Below are positions 9,153 to 18,818 of a stretch of DNA of 64,000 nucleotides, one piece after another. Origin of the DNA: Variovorax sp. TBS-050B (GTDB taxonomy: Bacteria; Pseudomonadota; Gammaproteobacteria; Burkholderiales; Burkholderiaceae_C); assembly GCF_029893635.1 (NCBI RefSeq), contig NZ_JARXYR010000002.1, positions 3,943,001 through 4,007,000 of the forward strand. The letters are read 5' to 3'. The notes beneath the pieces were generated by a model. The model did no database searches and had not been told where the DNA came from. It was given only the letters and a program-made list of their open reading frames with translations. Position numbers and translations under genes: made by a program. Within the stretch, counting starts at the first letter, position 1, and every line of letters starts with the position of its first letter.

Positions 9153-11812
9153 TGCACCGGGTCCGCCAGGCGGCGCGGAAGGGTCTTGGCCTGTTCGAGG
9201 TAGGCGCCGTGCGTCTCGGTGACGGTGTCGATCGTCGATTGCGAGACGTCGGCGCGGAACAGGTTGGCTTCGCGCAGGTCGGTGCCGACGAAGCGGGATT
9301 TCTGCAGATGCGCATTCATCAAGTTCGCGCCCCGCAGCGACGCCTGCGTGAAGTCGGCGCGGATGAAGAGGCTGTCGGGTGCGTCGATGGCGCCCAGGTC
9401 GGCGCCCACGAGCAGGCAGGACGACAGGTCGCAGGTGTCGAGCGTGGCCCGCACGAAGCGCGCGCCTTCGAGCGGCATCTCGCGCAGGCTGCAGTGGTGC
9501 AGGGTGGCGCCCTCGAAGTCGGCGTCGCGCAGGCTGCTGCTGCCGACGAAGCAGCTGGTGCGCAGCGCGGCATCGCGAAACACCACGCCGCTGTCGCCGG
9601 CGGTGTGGACCCAGGCACAGGCTTCGAGCGAGGCCCCGGAGAAGTCGAGCCGCTCGACCTCGCACGAGATCAAGCCGAACTTGTGCAGCGTGGCGCCGCG
9701 GAAGCTGCAGCCGACGAGGCGGGTGCCTTCGAGCAGCGTCACGTAGTCGAGACGCGCGCCGTCGAAGCGGCAGGCCTCGAAGTGCATGCCGAAGAGATTC
9801 AGCTGCGCGAGCGTCGCGCCCTCGAAGCTGCAATGCGCAAAGCGGGTCTTCTCGATCGTGGTTTCCTCGAAGGCGGCGCCGGCGAAGTCGGTGTGCGCGC
9901 AGTGCGCGAGGCTCAGGTTGGCGCGGTGCAGCGTGCAGCCGGCGAGCGAGGCCTGCGACAGGTCGGCGCGCACCAGCACGGCCTCGGTCGCATCGGCGCC
10001 GTCGAGGCGTGCGCCCGCGAGCTTCGCGCTTTCGAGCAGGGTGCGCCGCATCGATGCGCGGCGCAGGTCGAGGCCCGAGAGATCCGCGCCCGTCAGGTCC
10101 ATGCCCGAAAGGTCGCGCGTGCCGGCCATGATCCCGCGCACCTTTTCGCGCAGCTCGGCGGCGCGTTCGCCGTCGAGCGTGTCGGCCGCGGCCTGGTGTT
10201 GCGCGCCGAGGCGGTACATGTCGATCAGGCCGCGCCGGCCGTTCTCGGCGGCTTTTTCGAGCTCGCGCTGCTGCTCGGGCGGCATCTGCGGGCTGCGCGT
10301 GGCGGGCGCGATGCCGAGCATGCCCTGCATCACCGTCTTCGCATCGAAGGCGGGCGGCCCCTTGACCTCGGTGCGCTGCGCGTCGCCCACCATGCGGCCG
10401 GTGTCGAAGCCCACCTTGCGCGATTCGACCGCATTGGCTTCGCCGAGCCGGGCCAGCTCGCCGCGGCCTTCCTCGAGCTTCTGCATCTGCTCGCGCTCGT
10501 AGGCCTTGGTGCGCTCGATGAACTCGGGCAGCTCGGCGAGCGTGGGCATGCGCGTGAACGGCTCGGGCACCGGGCGTTCCTTGAAATGGCGCGGCTTGCG
10601 GCCTGCGGCGATGCCCTGCTGCGCGATCTCCTCGCGCAGCAGGCGTGCGCGTTCGCGCATGTTGCGCAGGCGCGGCGATTCGTCTTCTTCGTCTTCGATC
10701 TGGTCGATCCAGGGTCCGATGCTCTCCGCGGGCAGCAGCTGCTCGTCGCGGAAGGCGTGCAGCGCCCCGGACTCGGTGTCGCAGCGGCGCTGCAGGATCT
10801 CGAAGTAGTGCCCGAGTGCGCGCGGCGGCTCGGCCGCGTGCTCGATCGCGGGCATGACGTGCGTCACGTCGGCGGCGTCGTCCTCGGCGATCGCGGTCTC
10901 GCCGTGGAAGATCAGCGCGATCTGCGCGCGGTGCGGAAAGAACCATGCGGTGGTCAGGCGCAGCTCGACCTCCTCGAAGCGCTCGGGCTCGGCGCTGCCG
11001 CCGCCGACTTTGCGCGCGATGAAGCCGCGCGCGCGCCAGTCGGGCAACTGGCCGCGCTGCACGGGCTGGTCCGGATGCATGTTCCAGATCTCGTACGGCG
11101 TGCCGCCGGGAATGCGGTCGGCCTCGGCCCAGCGCTGCGCGGGCGGCGCGGCATTGAAAAGCCGCCAGTCCATGTCCTCGGCGAAGCCCGGAAACAGGTT
11201 TTCGCGCCAGTGGGCGCCGTAGTCGCTGCCGATCAGGCGCATGCGCTGGGGCCAGCTCACGTCGATGGCGCCGGGGCAGGCCGGCTCGGGCACACGGCCG
11301 GGATGGTCGATGCGGCGATTCGGATGCTCCACGTTCGGCAGCCGCTGCACCTGCAGGCCGTTGACGCGCTCGGGCTGGTGGCCGATGCCGAGCGGGTTCT
11401 CGGCGAAGGCCGGCCCGCCGTAGGCGCGCGTCCAGTCGAGGCGCATCGACTCGAAGGGCTGCGGCGCGCTCGCGCGGCCGTCGATCCAGTAGCGGTCGCC
11501 GAACACCACGAACTGCCGCTCGAGCGCGCCCACGCGCAACGACACCGCGCAGGCCGTCTTCTCGTCCTGGTGCCGGGTGTAGGCATGGCCGGTGGCGAGG
11601 AACTCGGCGCAGGGCTTGGGCATGCCGAGGTCGATGGCGCCGGTGGGGCCGAGCTCCTCGGACACCGTCTTCCAGAACTCGGTCTCGGGCAGCAGCACCG
11701 GTGCCGCGTCCATCGAGACCATGCCCATCACCGTGAGCGCCAGGCGCTGATGGCCGCTGCGAAGGAACGGCCGCGTGATCACGCTCAGCCGCAAGGGTTT
11801 GACGGTTTTCAC
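9149..11812 (-). CDS. DUF2169 adaptor with pentapeptide-repeat C-terminus
   Basis: An 887-residue protein. Residues 1 to about 340 form the DUF2169 domain (LRLSVITRPFLRSGHQRLALTVMGMVSMD, then WTRAYGGPAFAENPLGIG and ...WNMHPDQPVQRGQLPDWRARGF). DUF2169 proteins act as adaptors that help load effectors onto VgrG in several T6SS systems (known for the family). A charged helical linker (about 400-560) joins it to a long pentapeptide-repeat helix (about 575-875, DLSGMDLTGADLSGLDLRRASMRR). ATGA overlaps at both ends couple it to the membrane-protein gene upstream and the second pentapeptide gene downstream. Two consecutive pentapeptide proteins in one cluster are noteworthy. Confidence 0.9.
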   Translation of the reverse strand: MKTVKPLRLSVITRPFLRSGHQRLALTVMGMVSMDAAPVLLPETEFWKTVSEELGPTGAIDLGMPKPCAEFLATGHAYTRHQDEKTACAVSLRVGALERQFVVFGDRYWIDGRASAPQPFESMRLDWTRAYGGPAFAENPLGIGHQPERVNGLQVQRLPNVEHPNRRIDHPGRVPEPACPGAIDVSWPQRMRLIGSDYGAHWRENLFPGFAEDMDWRLFNAAPPAQRWAEADRIPGGTPYEIWNMHPDQPVQRGQLPDWRARGFIARKVGGGSAEPERFEEVELRLTTAWFFPHRAQIALIFHGETAIAEDDAADVTHVMPAIEHAAEPPRALGHYFEILQRRCDTESGALHAFRDEQLLPAESIGPWIDQIEDEEDESPRLRNMRERARLLREEIAQQGIAAGRKPRHFKERPVPEPFTRMPTLAELPEFIERTKAYEREQMQKLEEGRGELARLGEANAVESRKVGFDTGRMVGDAQRTEVKGPPAFDAKTVMQGMLGIAPATRSPQMPPEQQRELEKAAENGRRGLIDMYRLGAQHQAAADTLDGERAAELREKVRGIMAGTRDLSGMDLTGADLSGLDLRRASMRRTLLESAKLAGARLDGADATEAVLVRADLSQASLAGCTLHRANLSLAHCAHTDFAGAAFEETTIEKTRFAHCSFEGATLAQLNLFGMHFEACRFDGARLDYVTLLEGTRLVGCSFRGATLHKFGLISCEVERLDFSGASLEACAWVHTAGDSGVVFRDAALRTSCFVGSSSLRDADFEGATLHHCSLREMPLEGARFVRATLDTCDLSSCLLVGADLGAIDAPDSLFIRADFTQASLRGANLMNAHLQKSRFVGTDLREANLFRADVSQSTIDTVTETHGAYLEQAKTLPRRLADPVQ

Positions 11813-12246
11813 GCGGAGGCGCGGGGAATTTCGAGCGGCGTGCGCGAGCGGTCGATGGCGAGCACCGAGGCGTCGTGCGGGTCGCGCAGCAGATGCACCG
11901 GCTTGCCGGGCACCGCGAACTGCGGCACCAGGCTCTCGTCGATCAGGGTTCGCACGATGGCGGGGCGCTCAGCCGGCGGGGTGCCCGCATCGACGATGCG
12001 CAGCGCCAGCTCGACGGCGTACACGGTCTGGCCCTGCGAGCCGCCGCGCGAGAGCTCGTTCTCCGAACGCTTGAGCGACTCGACCACCGCCTCGGCCGGC
12101 ACGCCGGTCCGGGCGAGGCGCTTCCAGGTCTTTTCCTCGGCCGAATAGATGCGGTTCTCGCGCGTGGCGACGATCACGACCGATGCGGCCACCACCAGCA
12201 TCGAGCCCATCAGCACCGCGAAGACGATCCACAGGATGATTTCCAT
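11809..12246 (-). CDS. Small membrane-anchored protein of the VgrG cluster
   Basis: A 145-residue protein with one N-terminal membrane helix (residues about 3-27, IILWIVFAVLMGSMLVVAASVVIVAT) and a soluble domain predicted to face one compartment (KTWKRLARTGVPAEAVVESLKRSENELSRG ... ELALRIVDAGTPPAERPAIVRTLIDESLVPQFAVPGKPVHLLRDPHD). The soluble part looks like a beta-rich domain of the kind seen in small membrane proteins with 'G.PA.A.V' and 'PG..V.V..DP.D' signatures, but I do not recognise a named family. It lies 10 bases after vgrG and overlaps the DUF2169 start by ATGA. An immunity-type role is conceivable because membrane proteins often protect against T6SS effectors; this is speculation. 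Confidence 0.75.
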   Translation of the reverse strand: MEIILWIVFAVLMGSMLVVAASVVIVATRENRIYSAEEKTWKRLARTGVPAEAVVESLKRSENELSRGGSQGQTVYAVELALRIVDAGTPPAERPAIVRTLIDESLVPQFAVPGKPVHLLRDPHDASVLAIDRSRTPLEIPRASA

Positions 12247-12256
12247 CGTTGCCGCT

Positions 12257-14599
12257 TCAGGCCACCAGCGTCAGCACCTTGAACTTCGCCGCCAGGCCGC
12301 CGGTGGCGATCAGCATGCCCTTGTTCGCGATCGCCAGGCCCTTGGCGCTGACCTCGAGCGGCTTGTTCTTGAGCGAGAACACCGCCACGTCGATCTTCAC
12401 GGTGGCGATCTGGGCATTGAGCGCCGCGTAGTACTGCAGCCGCGCGCCCCACACGTCGAGCGACATGCCCACCAGGCTGAGCCGGAAGCCCACGCCGCCC
12501 GAGCGGTAGAGCCGCCAGTCGCCGCTGGTGGCGTAGTTGTTGTTGTAGACCGTGGAGTTGTTGGTGTAGTTGTTGGTCGTGTTGTTGTAGGTGTTCGAAG
12601 TGGTGTTGTAGACGTTCGTGTTGATGACGTGCTGCGTCGTGTTGTGGATGTGGTTCGTGGTGTTGAAGGTCACGTCGGGCGAGGTGTGCACCGTCGGGCC
12701 CGTCACGATCGTGTTCGACGGGCCGTTGACCGTCACGTTGTTGATCGTGTTGATGGTGTCGTTGCGCCCGCCGCTCACGAAGCGGATCTCCTGGCCGTCG
12801 ATCGTGCCGTGGAAGCCGCCCGTGATCGCGAGGTTGACGCCGCCGGTGATGGTGTCGTTCAGGCCGCCGCTGAGCGTGCGCGTCTTGCCGCCCGTGATCG
12901 TCTGCGTGACGCCGCCGCTCACGGTCTCGCTGAAGCCGCCGGTCACGTCGCGCGTGTCGCCGCCGGTGATGGTTTCCCTCGCGCCTGCGGTGATGTCACG
13001 CGTCTCGCCGCTCTGGTAGGTGGCCGATTCGTGGCCCTTGATCAGGGTGGTGCGGGTGCCGTCGGTGGTGTGGGTCTCGTCGGCCTCGACCTCGACGTCG
13101 AAGTTGCGCTCGGCATGCAGCAGGATCTGCTCGGCGCCGGTGCGGTCCTCGAAGCGCAGCATGTTGGCCTGGTTGGCCGCGCCGCCGCTGCTCGAACGCG
13201 TGAGGATGCCGCTCGCGGTCGCGTTGGCCGGCAGTTCCCAGGGCGGCATCTGGTCGTTGTTGTAGACGCGGCCGGTGACGATCGGCCGGTCGGGCTCGCC
13301 GCCGATGAAATCGACGATCACTTCCTGGCCCACGCGCGGCATGTGCATGGTGCCGAAGTTGGCGCCGGCCCAGCTGCTCGACACGCGCACCCAGCACGAA
13401 CTGTTCTCGTCGGCCTGGCCGTAGCGGTCCCAGCGGAACTGCAGCTTCACGCGGCCGAAGCGGTCGGTCCAGATCTCCTCGGGGCCGACCACGGTGGCGG
13501 TCTGCGGGCCGCTGGTGCGCGGCTTAGGCGTCCTGCGCGCGGGGCGGAACGGCACGGCCGAGGGCAGCACGGTGAAGTCGAACTGGCAGACGGACTCCGT
13601 CGCGCCCGTGGAGTAGTCGGGTTCCTGCAGGTCGTAGCGCGTTTCGGTGACGAGGTACTCGCGGTTGTCCGATTCGCGCGGGCAGTGCGTCATCTCGAAC
13701 AGGTAGCCGGGCGCCATGCCGACCACGTTGGTGTGGCCTGCGGCGAGCTCGTGCGCGCACTGCAGTTCCTGCAGGCGGATCTTCGCGTAGGCGTCGCCCT
13801 GTCCGTGGTCGCTGTAGCCGCCGAGCCATTCGTAGACCTCGTAGGTCGAATGGTCGTGCGGCTTCGGATCCTGGCGCACGCTCTGCAGCGAGGCGCGCGA
13901 CTTCCTGAAGTCGAAGTCGTCGAGCATCACGCGCCCGGAGGTGATCTGCTCGGCCACGCGCCAGCGGTCGATGCAAGGCTCCATTGCATTCAGCACGCGG
14001 TCGCGCGGGCGGTAGGCGATGCTCGGATAGCCCGGCAGCTTGGCGTAGCTGCCGCTGTCGTCGGCCAGCACGAGCAGGTGCGAGTTCTTCGAATGCTCGA
14101 AGTGGTAGGCGATGCCTTCGTGCTCCATGAGCCGGCTCACGAAGGCGAAGTCGCTCTCCTGGTACTGCACGCAGTACTCCCAGGGCCGGTAGCTGCCCGT
14201 GAGGCGCTTCTCGAACTCGAAGCCGTACTTGCCGAGCACCTCGTCGAGCACCTCGGGCACGCTCTTGTTCTGGAAGATGCGGCAGTCGGTGGTGCGCGTG
14301 AGGTACCAGAGCCAGGGCTGCACGAGCGCACGGTACACGTAGTGGCGGGCGGTCTCGTTGGCGCGGCCCAGAAGCTCGAAGCGCACCACGGTGCCGTTGA
14401 GGAAGCGCGGCGTGCTGCCGTCGGTGATCTCGATGCTGAGCGAGGTGCCGAGCAGCTGCTTCAGGTCGAGGTTGAAGCTGGTGCTGACCATGTCGACCTC
14501 GAACTCGAACAGCTGCGAGAGTCCTTCGTGCCCCCGCATCGCGCGGAACCTGAGCTGCTCGGCGGACAGGACGGTGTGGACCTGGACGGTGCGCGTCAT
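12257..14599 (-). CDS. vgrG: VgrG/TssI type VI secretion spike protein
   Basis: A 780-residue VgrG. The N-terminal gp27-like barrel begins MTRTVQVHTVLSAEQLRFRAMRGHEGLSQLFEFEVD and includes the FLNGTVVRFELLG and CVQYQESDFAFVSRLMEHEGIAYHFEH blocks; the gp5 OB-fold follows (ATVVGPEEIWTDRFGRVKLQFRWDR, GANFGTMHMPRVGQEVIVDFIGGEPDRPIVTGRVYN). From about 500 the needle is a run of TITGG/TVSGG repeats and then an extreme Asn/Thr-rich stretch (about 630-705), ending in a short C-terminal domain. No catalytic toxin domain is appended. It is first in the minus-strand cluster. The tail KFKVLTLVA resembles the PAAR-like protein's tail. Confidence 0.96.
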   Translation of the reverse strand: MTRTVQVHTVLSAEQLRFRAMRGHEGLSQLFEFEVDMVSTSFNLDLKQLLGTSLSIEITDGSTPRFLNGTVVRFELLGRANETARHYVYRALVQPWLWYLTRTTDCRIFQNKSVPEVLDEVLGKYGFEFEKRLTGSYRPWEYCVQYQESDFAFVSRLMEHEGIAYHFEHSKNSHLLVLADDSGSYAKLPGYPSIAYRPRDRVLNAMEPCIDRWRVAEQITSGRVMLDDFDFRKSRASLQSVRQDPKPHDHSTYEVYEWLGGYSDHGQGDAYAKIRLQELQCAHELAAGHTNVVGMAPGYLFEMTHCPRESDNREYLVTETRYDLQEPDYSTGATESVCQFDFTVLPSAVPFRPARRTPKPRTSGPQTATVVGPEEIWTDRFGRVKLQFRWDRYGQADENSSCWVRVSSSWAGANFGTMHMPRVGQEVIVDFIGGEPDRPIVTGRVYNNDQMPPWELPANATASGILTRSSSGGAANQANMLRFEDRTGAEQILLHAERNFDVEVEADETHTTDGTRTTLIKGHESATYQSGETRDITAGARETITGGDTRDVTGGFSETVSGGVTQTITGGKTRTLSGGLNDTITGGVNLAITGGFHGTIDGQEIRFVSGGRNDTINTINNVTVNGPSNTIVTGPTVHTSPDVTFNTTNHIHNTTQHVINTNVYNTTSNTYNNTTNNYTNNSTVYNNNYATSGDWRLYRSGGVGFRLSLVGMSLDVWGARLQYYAALNAQIATVKIDVAVFSLKNKPLEVSAKGLAIANKGMLIATGGLAAKFKVLTLVA

Positions 14600-14652
14600 T
14601 CGAGTTTCCCTGACACTGTTTAGGGCGTCTGCGATCGCAGCGCCTTCGGTAA

Positions 14653-14685
14653 CAGTTTAGAAACTGCTTATGTCATATACATGAC
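14653..14685. promoter_or_regulatory. Two inverted repeats upstream of vgrG
   Basis: The 116-base gap between vgrG and the alcohol dehydrogenase gene is AT-richer than its neighbours and holds CAGTTTAGAAACTG at 14653-14666 and GTCATATACATGAC at 14672-14685, six bases apart. Both are near-perfect palindromes. They lie 55 to 85 bases upstream of the vgrG start, the right place for operators or for promoter elements of the T6SS operon. Neither is followed by a T-run, so a terminator of the upstream gene is less likely. Confidence 0.45.
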
Positions 14686-14715
14686 GCGAGGGGTGCCGCC
14701 CCTCTGGCGCGGGGG

Positions 14716-15852
<1,137 letters not shown>

Positions 15853-15919
15853 GGGCGTGGATGCGTGGGGCAGTACGATTGCCGACCGTCGAATCTAACA
15901 AGAGCACACAGTCTTGCAC

Positions 15920-16885
15920 ATGAACAAAACCCTTGGCGGTGTCGCGTCCGGCACATCGCTGACCGCGAAGATGGCCGGCGTCGTGGAACGCATGGCGCGC
16001 GCGGGGCATCCGGGCCTGGACCAGCTCACGCCCGAGGAAGCGAAGGCCGCTTACGAGAAGGGCGCCGGCGTGCTCGAAGTGCCCAAGCCCGAACTCGCGC
16101 GCATCGAGGACTTCACCATCGCCGCGCGCGACGGCGCCGCGCTGCCCGCGCGGCTCTATGCGCCCTCGTCGGCGACGCTGCCTGCGCTCATCTACTTCCA
16201 CGGCGGCGGCTTCACGGTCGGCAACATCCGCACGCACGACACGCTGTGCCGGGTGCTGAGCGCGAAGAGCGGCTGCGCGGTGATCTCGGTCGACTACCGG
16301 CTGGCGCCGGCGCACAGGTTTCCCACCGCGTCGAACGATGCCTGGGATGCCTTCGCCTTCGTCGCGAAGGAGGGCGCGCGGCTGGGCATCGACGCCGGCC
16401 GGCTCGCGGTGGGCGGCGACAGCGCGGGCGGCACGCTGGCGGCGGTGTGCGCCATCCTCGCGCGCGACGCCGGGCTGCCGCTGTCATTGCAGTTGCTGAT
16501 CTATCCCGGCACCGCGGCGCACCAGGACACCGATTCGCACCGCCGCTTTGCCGACGGCCCGCTGCTGACCAAGGCGCTGATCGACTATTTCTTCGGCCAG
16601 TACGTGCGCACCCCGGCCGACCGCGACGACTGGCGCTTCGCGCCGCTCCTGGCCGACGACGTCGACGGCGTGGCGCCGGCCTGGATCGGCCTGGCCGAAT
16701 GCGATCCGGTGGTCGACGAAGGCATCGCCTATGCCGACAAGCTGCGCGCCGCGGGCGTGCCGGTCGAGCTGGAGATCTACCGCGGCGTGATCCATGAGTT
16801 CCTCAAGATGGGTCGCGCCATTCCCGAAGCGCTGCAGGCGCAGGACGATGCCGCGCGCGCACTCCATGAAGCACTGAGACCATGA
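15920..16885 (+). CDS. Alpha/beta hydrolase of the hormone-sensitive lipase family
   Basis: A 321-residue cytosolic carboxylesterase/lipase. The start is the ATG at 15920 (MNKTLGGVASGT); a TTG two codons earlier is less likely. The family IV signatures are clear: HGGGF at 94-98 for the oxyanion hole and GDSAGG around the nucleophile serine S168, with the catalytic Asp in AECDPVVDEG and His in GVIHEFLKM. The stop overlaps the next gene by ATGA, so it is co-translated with the thioesterase-acetyltransferase fusion, pointing to a joint acyl-ester or acyl-CoA pathway. Confidence 0.93.
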   Translation: MNKTLGGVASGTSLTAKMAGVVERMARAGHPGLDQLTPEEAKAAYEKGAGVLEVPKPELARIEDFTIAARDGAALPARLYAPSSATLPALIYFHGGGFTVGNIRTHDTLCRVLSAKSGCAVISVDYRLAPAHRFPTASNDAWDAFAFVAKEGARLGIDAGRLAVGGDSAGGTLAAVCAILARDAGLPLSLQLLIYPGTAAHQDTDSHRRFADGPLLTKALIDYFFGQYVRTPADRDDWRFAPLLADDVDGVAPAWIGLAECDPVVDEGIAYADKLRAAGVPVELEIYRGVIHEFLKMGRAIPEALQAQDDAARALHEALRP

Positions 16886-17760
16886 CAGAGACAGCCATTC
16901 CCCGACGCCAGGACTTCCGCTTCTTCCACCGCCTGCGCGTGCGCTGGGCCGAGGTCGACATGCAGAAGATCGTGTTCAACGCGCACTACCTGATGTACTT
17001 CGACACCGCCATCGCCGACTACTGGCGCGCACTCGCGCTGCCTTACGAGGAGGCGATGCATGCACTCGGCGGCGACTTGTACGTGCGCAAGGCAACGGTG
17101 GACTTCCGCGCCTCGGCGCGCATGGACGACGTGATCGACGTGGGCATGAAATGCGCGCGCATCGGCAACTCGTCGATCGTGTTCGAAGGCGCGCTGTTCC
17201 GCCAGGACCAGTACCTGGTGGGCTGCGAACTGGTCTACGTGTTCGCCGATCCGGCCACCCAGACCTCGAAGCCGGTGCCGGCGGCACTGCGCGAGATCCT
17301 GCTCGGCTTCGAGGCCGGCGAGCCGATGCGCACGGTCGAGACCGGCAATTGGCAGACGCTCGGCGAAGGCGCGAGCGCACTGCGCCGCGCGGTCTTCATC
17401 GAGGAGCAGAACATCCCGAAGGAACTCGAATGGGACGCGCACGACGAAGTGGTGCTGCATGCGGTGGCGCGCAACCGGCTCGGGCAGGTGATCGCGACCG
17501 GGCGCCTGCTGAATGCGGTCGACGGCACCGCGATGCTCGGTCGCATGGCGGTGCACCGCGCACTGCGCAGCGGCGGGCACGGCGCGGCGGTGATGCAGGC
17601 CCTCGAAGAGGCGGCCCGCGCGCGCGGCGACCGCGAGATCGGCCTGCATGCGCAGCGCAGCGCCGAGCGCTTCTATGCGCGGCTCGGCTACCAGGTGCAC
17701 GGCGAGCCCTTCGAGGAAGCCGGCATCCCGCACATCGAGATGCGGCGCGCGCTCGGCTGA
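16882..17760 (+). CDS. YbgC-type thioesterase / GNAT acetyltransferase fusion
   Basis: A 292-residue two-domain protein. Residues 1 to about 145 are a hotdog-fold thioesterase of the YbgC/FadM type (RLRVRWAEVDMQKIVFNAHYLMYFDTAIADYW, with the aspartate of the D-x-x-x-x-V-x-N/Y motif). Residues about 150-292 are a GNAT acetyltransferase resembling ElaA (RRAVFIEEQNIPKELEWD, RMAVHRALRSGGHGAAVMQALEE for the acetyl-CoA pyrophosphate loop, LHAQRSAERFYARLGYQVHGEPFEEAGIPHIEM). One part hydrolyses acyl-CoA, the other transfers an acetyl group; joint action on one metabolite is inference. It overlaps the esterase gene by ATGA. Confidence 0.88.
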   Translation: MTETAIPRRQDFRFFHRLRVRWAEVDMQKIVFNAHYLMYFDTAIADYWRALALPYEEAMHALGGDLYVRKATVDFRASARMDDVIDVGMKCARIGNSSIVFEGALFRQDQYLVGCELVYVFADPATQTSKPVPAALREILLGFEAGEPMRTVETGNWQTLGEGASALRRAVFIEEQNIPKELEWDAHDEVVLHAVARNRLGQVIATGRLLNAVDGTAMLGRMAVHRALRSGGHGAAVMQALEEAARARGDREIGLHAQRSAERFYARLGYQVHGEPFEEAGIPHIEMRRALG

Positions 17761-17776
17761 GCCGCGCCGTTCTTCT

Positions 17777-18673
17777 TCAGTAGCGCGGCGGCGGATCGGG
17801 CACGTAGCCCGCCTCCGAGCCGGGGAATGCCGAGGGCCCTTCGGGCCGCGGCCAGCGCGGCGGCGGCGGTGGGACGGGAATCACGCCGGCCGCGACGAGG
17901 TTCTCGCGGCTGTCGTAGCGGATGCGCACCACCTCGTCGGGCGTGGACTGCGCGCGCTCGAAGGTGGTGTGGCCCACGTGCGAGGTCTCGCGCCGGCCGT
18001 GCCCCGTGCCGAGGCTCGGCGCCTGCCGCGCGAGGCTGCCCTTGGCCGATGCGCCGGGCGGGGCGGCTTCGGCGGCGCTGTCGGCCGAACGAGACTGGGG
18101 CACGGCGGACGACTCGGCCGCGGCGGCTGGCGCTTCGCCGCGCCGCTGTTCCAGGTCGCGGCGCGGAAATGCGATCGGCGGTGACGGCCGGCGCTCGCGG
18201 AACATCGCGACGCCGATCACGCCCGCGTCGTCGGGCCGGCCGGTGCGGTTCGCATACGACTGGCCGACCGAGGTGAACTCGAAGGCCGCGATCTGCGAAT
18301 CGCTCTTGCGCCAGCCCGCGATGTCGCTGCGCTCGCCGTCCGAGAACACATAGCCGTTCTGCAGCACGCCCGCGGTTTCGCCGGTGACGATGTTGATGCC
18401 GTCGACCGACATCACGGCCATGATGCGTTCGCCGCCCGGATGGCGCACGCGGATCGCGTAGCGGGCGCCGGGCCGACCGGCCACCCAGTATTCGCCGCGG
18501 TGGCGGTAGAGCGGCAGTTCGCGGCCGCTCGCGCGGTCGATCACGCTGACCTGCATCAGCGCGCCGATGCGGTCCTGCGGCGACGGCGTCGCGAAAGGGC
18601 GCGCCGGGCTGTCCGCGCACGCCGCGAGCGAGGCGAGGGCGATGGCGGTCGAGAAGAAGTGTCTGCGCTGCAT
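17777..18673 (-). CDS. Predicted outer-membrane or periplasmic lipoprotein
   Basis: A 298-residue protein starting at 18673 with a lipoprotein signal (MQRRHFFSTAIALASLAAC), lipobox LAAC. The core (about 40-150: SVIDRASGRELPLYRHRGEYWVAGRPGARYAIRVRHPGGERIMAVMSVDGINIVTGE) reads as a beta-sandwich domain that I cannot name; it is followed by a low-complexity Ala/Ser/Pro region and a proline-rich C-terminus ending PDPPPRY. Longer frames to 18997 cross the terminator of ygfZ and lack a signal, so they were rejected. No function is assigned. Confidence 0.72.
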   Translation of the reverse strand: MQRRHFFSTAIALASLAACADSPARPFATPSPQDRIGALMQVSVIDRASGRELPLYRHRGEYWVAGRPGARYAIRVRHPGGERIMAVMSVDGINIVTGETAGVLQNGYVFSDGERSDIAGWRKSDSQIAAFEFTSVGQSYANRTGRPDDAGVIGVAMFRERRPSPPIAFPRRDLEQRRGEAPAAAAESSAVPQSRSADSAAEAAPPGASAKGSLARQAPSLGTGHGRRETSHVGHTTFERAQSTPDEVVRIRYDSRENLVAAGVIPVPPPPPRWPRPEGPSAFPGSEAGYVPDPPPRY

Positions 18674-18747
18674 GGTGTCTTTCCTTGGCCGGAGTGGATC
18701 GGTCGGGCTTCTACGGGCCGGTGGTTCGGACGGGGTTTGACGCGCGC

Positions 18748-18782
18748 AAAAAAAATGGCGCTGCCCCTTGCAAGGCAGCGCC
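18748..18782 (-). terminator. Rho-independent terminator of ygfZ
   Basis: On the minus strand a GGCGCTGCC/GGCAGCGCC stem (arms 18757-18765 and 18774-18782, loop of 8) is followed by a run of eight T (A-run at 18748-18755 on the plus strand). It lies directly downstream of ygfZ, which ends at 18819. A second hairpin, GCGTCCG/CGGACGC at 18785-18800, sits between it and the gene. Confidence 0.85.
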
Positions 18783-18818
18783 AAGCGTCCGTTCGGACGC
18801 CGGGGGTCGGAGAAAAAC

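Noticed and set aside
8100..10100. Dense periodic sequence as a DNA repeat array
   Set aside because: The 15-base periodicity is the expected DNA trace of pentapeptide repeats encoded on the minus strand.
8900..12148. Plus-strand open frame opposite DUF2169 (1082 residues)
   Set aside because: Shadow of the pentapeptide-rich genes: composition is repetitive with no family match.
12530..12650. Repeat of GTTGTTG/GTGTTGT blocks as a possible tandem repeat or CRISPR-like array
   Set aside because: It is the codon pattern of the Asn/Thr-rich needle part of VgrG, without regular spacers.
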